Source: Enterobacter pseudoroggenkampii
GTDB lineage: Bacteria > Pseudomonadota > Gammaproteobacteria > Enterobacterales > Enterobacteriaceae
Direction of reading: 5' to 3'
NCBI RefSeq assembly: GCF_026420145.1
Contig: NZ_JAPMLV010000009.1
Span: 1 to 64,000, forward strand
Length of the DNA stretch: 64,000 nt
Below the pieces are notes generated by a model. The model was not told the DNA's origin and did no database searches. It worked only from the letters and a program-made list of their open reading frames with translations. Shown here one piece after another: positions 60,978 through 64,000 of this stretch. The position numbers were made by a program, and so were the translations under genes. Within the stretch, counting starts at the first letter, position 1. Every line of letters begins with the position of its first letter.

Positions 60978-62348
60978 TTAAGCCGTTTTTTCTGCCTCAG
61001 TTTTCAACTGACGGCGCGCTTTCTGTTTGAGTAAGTAGCCTACGGACAACAACAACACAGCGGCGAGAGCATAGCCTGCGATACCAACATGGCTGAGGCC
61101 AGCAAAAAGGCCGGTGAACGGGTTAGCTGACGGGTTAAGCGATGAGTACATCACGCTGGCATCAGGATTTGTGCCGAATTTCTGGAACACTTCATTCGTT
61201 GCCGGAGCCATCCAGGAAGCGATGTATAAGCCGCTGCCAAACAGGATGATGGAGGTCACCCAGGTTCTAATAATGTTGCCATTAAAAACAGGCACCATAC
61301 AGGCAATAAAGAATACGAACTGTGAGAGGTCCCCCAGTGGCATCACGCGGTTGCCAGGAAGAACAACGGCGAGGATAACAATGACCGGGATCAGCAGCAG
61401 TGCAGGCGCAATAACTGAAGGATGACCAACAATCAACGCGGTATCCATCCCGACAGTGATCTCACGATCCGGGAAACGTTTAACCAGTTTCTTACGCGCC
61501 ACGTTGGACAACGGAACCAGACCTTCCATCATGATTGAGGTCATGCGTGGCAGCAGGAGCATCACTGCGGCAAGGTACATACCCAGCTGCAGGCTGGCGA
61601 TAATGGTGTGATACGGAGATTCCCAACCATAACCACAGAAGCCAAGAAGAATACCAATAATGAAACCAACCATGGTCGGATCGCCCAGGATACCAAAGCG
61701 TTTCTGAATGCTTTCCGCTGTAACGTTCAGATTACGGAACCCAGGTATGCGATCGTAGATCCAGTTAAACGGATAAGCGAAAAGCAAATAGGTATTTGCA
61801 ACCGGATGGGAGATGGCAACGCCTTTTGGCAGGTTGAAGAATTTCTCGTTGTTTTTGGCACCCAGGTCAGCCGCAATAAGTGCCCAGACATGGAACAATG
61901 CAGCCGTAAGAACACCATAAAGGAAGCTGCCGGAATAAACCCCAACGATCGCTCCCATAGAGGCATTCTGATGAAGATTAAACACGTCAACGTTTACACA
62001 GTCCGTTAGACGGGCCACCAACATGGCAATATTCACGGCAACGCACAGAGGAATAATTATCGCCCCCATGTTTGAGCCAAAACCCATTACGGCGGTGGCT
62101 GCGCCACCAACGTCAATGGCGCTCAGTGAGGAACCGGTAGCCTCAGCAAGTCCCGTAACCGCTGGCTGCATTTTTTCAAGCATCAGCTTGATGGTCATGG
62201 TTAATGCAATAAAGCCGATGCCGACTTTAATGGCTGATGATATACACTCTGACAGGGGGCGCCCCAGAAGTTTCATCAGAATAAGGAAGATGACCGGTAT
62301 AAAAATAAAATTACCCAGGTCATTGATAAACTGTGTGATCAGTTCCAT
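60978..62348 (-). CDS. PTS EIIC (galactitol-type) permease
   Basis: 456 residues, with more than ten hydrophobic helices, as in GatC/SgcC-type permeases. MELITQFINDLGNFIFIPVI starts the protein. It imports and phosphorylates a hexitol or related sugar with IIA and IIB. The substrate cannot be told; the partners (RpiB-like and HxlB-like isomerases) suggest a ketose or pentose product. It lies 3 bases after the RpiB-like gene. Confidence 0.9.
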   Translation of the reverse strand: MELITQFINDLGNFIFIPVIFLILMKLLGRPLSECISSAIKVGIGFIALTMTIKLMLEKMQPAVTGLAEATGSSLSAIDVGGAATAVMGFGSNMGAIIIPLCVAVNIAMLVARLTDCVNVDVFNLHQNASMGAIVGVYSGSFLYGVLTAALFHVWALIAADLGAKNNEKFFNLPKGVAISHPVANTYLLFAYPFNWIYDRIPGFRNLNVTAESIQKRFGILGDPTMVGFIIGILLGFCGYGWESPYHTIIASLQLGMYLAAVMLLLPRMTSIMMEGLVPLSNVARKKLVKRFPDREITVGMDTALIVGHPSVIAPALLLIPVIVILAVVLPGNRVMPLGDLSQFVFFIACMVPVFNGNIIRTWVTSIILFGSGLYIASWMAPATNEVFQKFGTNPDASVMYSSLNPSANPFTGLFAGLSHVGIAGYALAAVLLLSVGYLLKQKARRQLKTEAEKTA

Positions 62349-62351
62349 TTT

Positions 62352-62888
62352 TTAGCCCTCAGATTTCTCATCATCTGGTCTGAAACCCATATTCCATCGA
62401 ACATCTTCAGGTTTCGTCAGTAATGCGTTGTCACTCCGTTCTGCTTCCAGTAGATTCTTTTTGGAATTTTCCCTTGCAGTTGCAAAGTCGAACGCGTTGT
62501 CATACCAGGCATCAACGATCATTTTTGTGTATTCAAGATCATTAACTCTGCAGCCAAGTCCAATCACCTGTGCATTGTTACTGAGTCTTGCTCGCTTGGC
62601 CGAGTAGGGATTGGTGACGGCGACAGCACGGATCCCCCAGTGCTTATTTATCTGGCATGTAAAGCCAATTCCGGTACCGCAAATGTAGATACCGAGGCGG
62701 CATTCGTCCCGCTGAATCACACCTGCCATTTCATCCGCAAGACGAGCGAAATTGTTGAAACCGTCTTCTTTGCGTTTCACGGGATCGTACACGACCTCGG
62801 CATTTTTCTCTTCTTCGAGATACTTTTTAATTTCCTCCTTACGATCAAATCCAACATCATCACATGCGATTGCAATTTTCGTTTTCAT
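62352..62888 (-). CDS. RpiB/LacAB-family sugar-phosphate isomerase
   Basis: 178 residues from the ATG at 62888. RpiB motifs are KIAIACDDVGFDRKEEIKKY and GIYICGTGIGFTCQINK, with the catalytic Cys in CGTGIG, plus NAQVIGLGCRVN. These enzymes convert ribose-5-phosphate or galactose-6-phosphate types of aldose-phosphate to ketose-phosphate. The C-terminal 30 residues exceed RpiB and resemble the tail of LacB-type proteins. It is the first gene of the operon behind a CRP-like site. TTG at 62897 is a less likely start. Confidence 0.87.
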   Translation of the reverse strand: MKTKIAIACDDVGFDRKEEIKKYLEEEKNAEVVYDPVKRKEDGFNNFARLADEMAGVIQRDECRLGIYICGTGIGFTCQINKHWGIRAVAVTNPYSAKRARLSNNAQVIGLGCRVNDLEYTKMIVDAWYDNAFDFATARENSKKNLLEAERSDNALLTKPEDVRWNMGFRPDDEKSEG

Positions 62889-62951
62889 CTCAAACAACCT
62901 GTCATTAAGAACTTAAGCCAAGTATGATGTTGGTATATATTGGTTGTCAAC

Positions 62952-62967
62952 TGAGATCAAAATCACA
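62952..62967. promoter_or_regulatory. CRP-like site before the sugar operon
   Basis: TGAGATCAAAATCACA fits TGTGA-N6-TCACA with one mismatch. It lies 64 bases before the RpiB-like start in the gap with the DeoR gene, so catabolite control is likely. The rest of the gap also holds a doubled GATGTAAATT near 63071-63090, a candidate DeoR site. Confidence 0.6.
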
Positions 62968-63258
62968 AAATTTATAACTTATTGATTTATATTGAATTAA
63001 AAACCAACAAAAGCTAATATTAGCCAATTTAATGGTGTTATACAGGAGGGAGAGATTTACCGGCTGTGTTGATGTAAATTGATGTAAATTTATTAATCAT
63101 CTGATTTTAATGAGTTTTAATGAATTTAACCCTTGTTCTCACGAACGACAGTTCCCAGAACTCTGGCTACTCATCTTTCCCTTTGGTTTGTTTTAGTTTG
63201 CATCTTATGTGCTATGATTCGCTTCATTACATTGAGTTGAAAGGTTATAGGGGGAAGG

Positions 63259-64000
63259 ATGTACCTGGTTGAAGAAAGGAGAAAGTTGATCCTTGAAGAG
63301 ATTATTTCGGCGGGTACCGTTTATGTTAGCGACCTTGCCAAAAAGTATGAGGTCACTTATGAAACCATCCGTAAAGATCTCACCCATCTTGAAAAAAAAG
63401 GTCTGCTGGTTAAAAGCCACGGAGGGGCGACATTAAAACAGGGCGCTGTCGAGCATCCTTTCCAGGTCAGGGAAAAGGAAAACAGTACTTTCAAACAAGC
63501 CATAGCCAGAAAAGCTCTGGAATTTATCCCCCCCAATAGCTCAATGATCATTGGTACCGGGAGTTCTAACTATGAACTGGCCAATTTGTTGTGCATGAAA
63601 TCTGGCTTTAAAATTTTTACCGATTCTTTGCCCGTGGCCAGCGTGCTGATCGAGTCAGAAAACCAGGTCTTTTTGTTCGGCGGAGAACTGAGGAAGAAAA
63701 GCTCTTCTGTCTTTGGTGGGTGGGCTGTGTCAATGATTAATGATATTAACGTTGATCTCTGCTTCATCGGCACTGATGGCTTCAACAATATGACAGGTCC
63801 ATCAACTCCGTCCTCCTCGGATGCCTTTCTGGATCGAACGATCATTGCCCATTCCGAGAAGAAATATATCCTGGGCGATTATACTAAATTCCAACGAAGT
63901 AGCTTATTTAAGATCTGCGACTGGTCTGAGATTACCGCGCTGATAACGAATGATATTGCTGATAAAGACGGTATTGCCGAGGTTGCGAAGCATACGACAG
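63259..64000 (+). CDS. DeoR-family regulator of the sugar operon (3' end outside the window)
   Basis: At least 247 residues. The N-terminus MYLVEERRKLILEEIISAGT and the winged helix VSDLAKKYEVTYETIRKDLTHLEKKGLL are typical of DeoR/GlpR proteins. The sugar-phosphate-binding domain includes IIGTGSSNYELANLL and LCFIGTDGFN. GGGGGA is close before the ATG. It is divergent from the PTS operon and is its likely repressor. The protein is cut by the window end but only a few residues are missing. Confidence 0.9.
   Translation, partial: MYLVEERRKLILEEIISAGTVYVSDLAKKYEVTYETIRKDLTHLEKKGLLVKSHGGATLKQGAVEHPFQVREKENSTFKQAIARKALEFIPPNSSMIIGTGSSNYELANLLCMKSGFKIFTDSLPVASVLIESENQVFLFGGELRKKSSSVFGGWAVSMINDINVDLCFIGTDGFNNMTGPSTPSSSDAFLDRTIIAHSEKKYILGDYTKFQRSSLFKICDWSEITALITNDIADKDGIAEVAKHTT

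Overview
The window looks like the backbone and cargo of a large IncF-type (RepFIB) plasmid from an enterobacterium such as Klebsiella, Raoultella, Enterobacter or Citrobacter. The evidence is F-like leading-region genes (klcA, DUF1380 genes, a DNA methylase), an actin-type stbAB pair, an SOS-inducible umuDC pair, a sopABC partition locus, a RepFIB-type initiator inside iteron clusters with its tyrosine recombinase, and an F-like pifCA operon. No tRNA, rRNA, CRISPR array or complete insertion sequence was seen.

Layout. 1-4.9 kb: leading region, genes almost all on the minus strand, separated by GC-rich repeated spacers. 4.9-8.5 kb: stbB-stbA, then umuD-umuC behind a LexA box. 8.5-16 kb: sopC repeats, sopB-sopA, RepFIB origin and repB, an integrase and a decayed integrase fragment, two unknown genes. 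16-28.5 kb: an island with a defence flavour: pifC-pifA, a small membrane protein, an RloC/PrrC-like ATPase, a ribbon-helix-helix protein coupled to an HExxH metallopeptidase, and two large unknown genes.

28.5-42 kb: metabolic cargo. A TPP enzyme, a PNPOx-FNR-ferredoxin fusion, a glyoxalase-fold protein, a TetR regulator with an NTF2-fold partner, a secreted esterase-like hydrolase, an AraC gene broken by a stop codon, and a cyanate module (cynR, cynT, cynS) whose operator-like sequence is repeated in front of a DUF1471 gene. 42.4-45.8 kb: vapBC followed by an OLD-family nuclease and a short UvrD-like helicase, resembling a compact Gabija-type pair.

45.8-58 kb: genes for redox and electrophile handling (OsmC, AhpD-like, two thioredoxin-fold proteins, Old Yellow Enzyme, DsbA/FrnE, SDR, alpha/beta hydrolase, EamA exporter). 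Five dispersed sites related to ATCTACCAACTAGTAGAT lie in front of these transcription units. They suggest one regulon run by the TetR protein at 46.8 kb. A LysR/GH4 phospho-glucosidase pair and a YbhB-like protein are interleaved.

58-64 kb: a PatB-type C-S lyase, then a minus-strand sugar operon (RpiB-like isomerase, Gat-family PTS IIC-IIB-IIA, SIS-domain hexuloisomerase) with a divergent DeoR regulator cut by the window end.

The most promising material for follow-up is the five-operator redox regulon, the RloC-like ATPase, the ribbon-helix-helix/metallopeptidase pair, the OLD/UvrD pair and the duplicated CynR-type operator. All functions are inferred from motifs read by eye; no database search was run.
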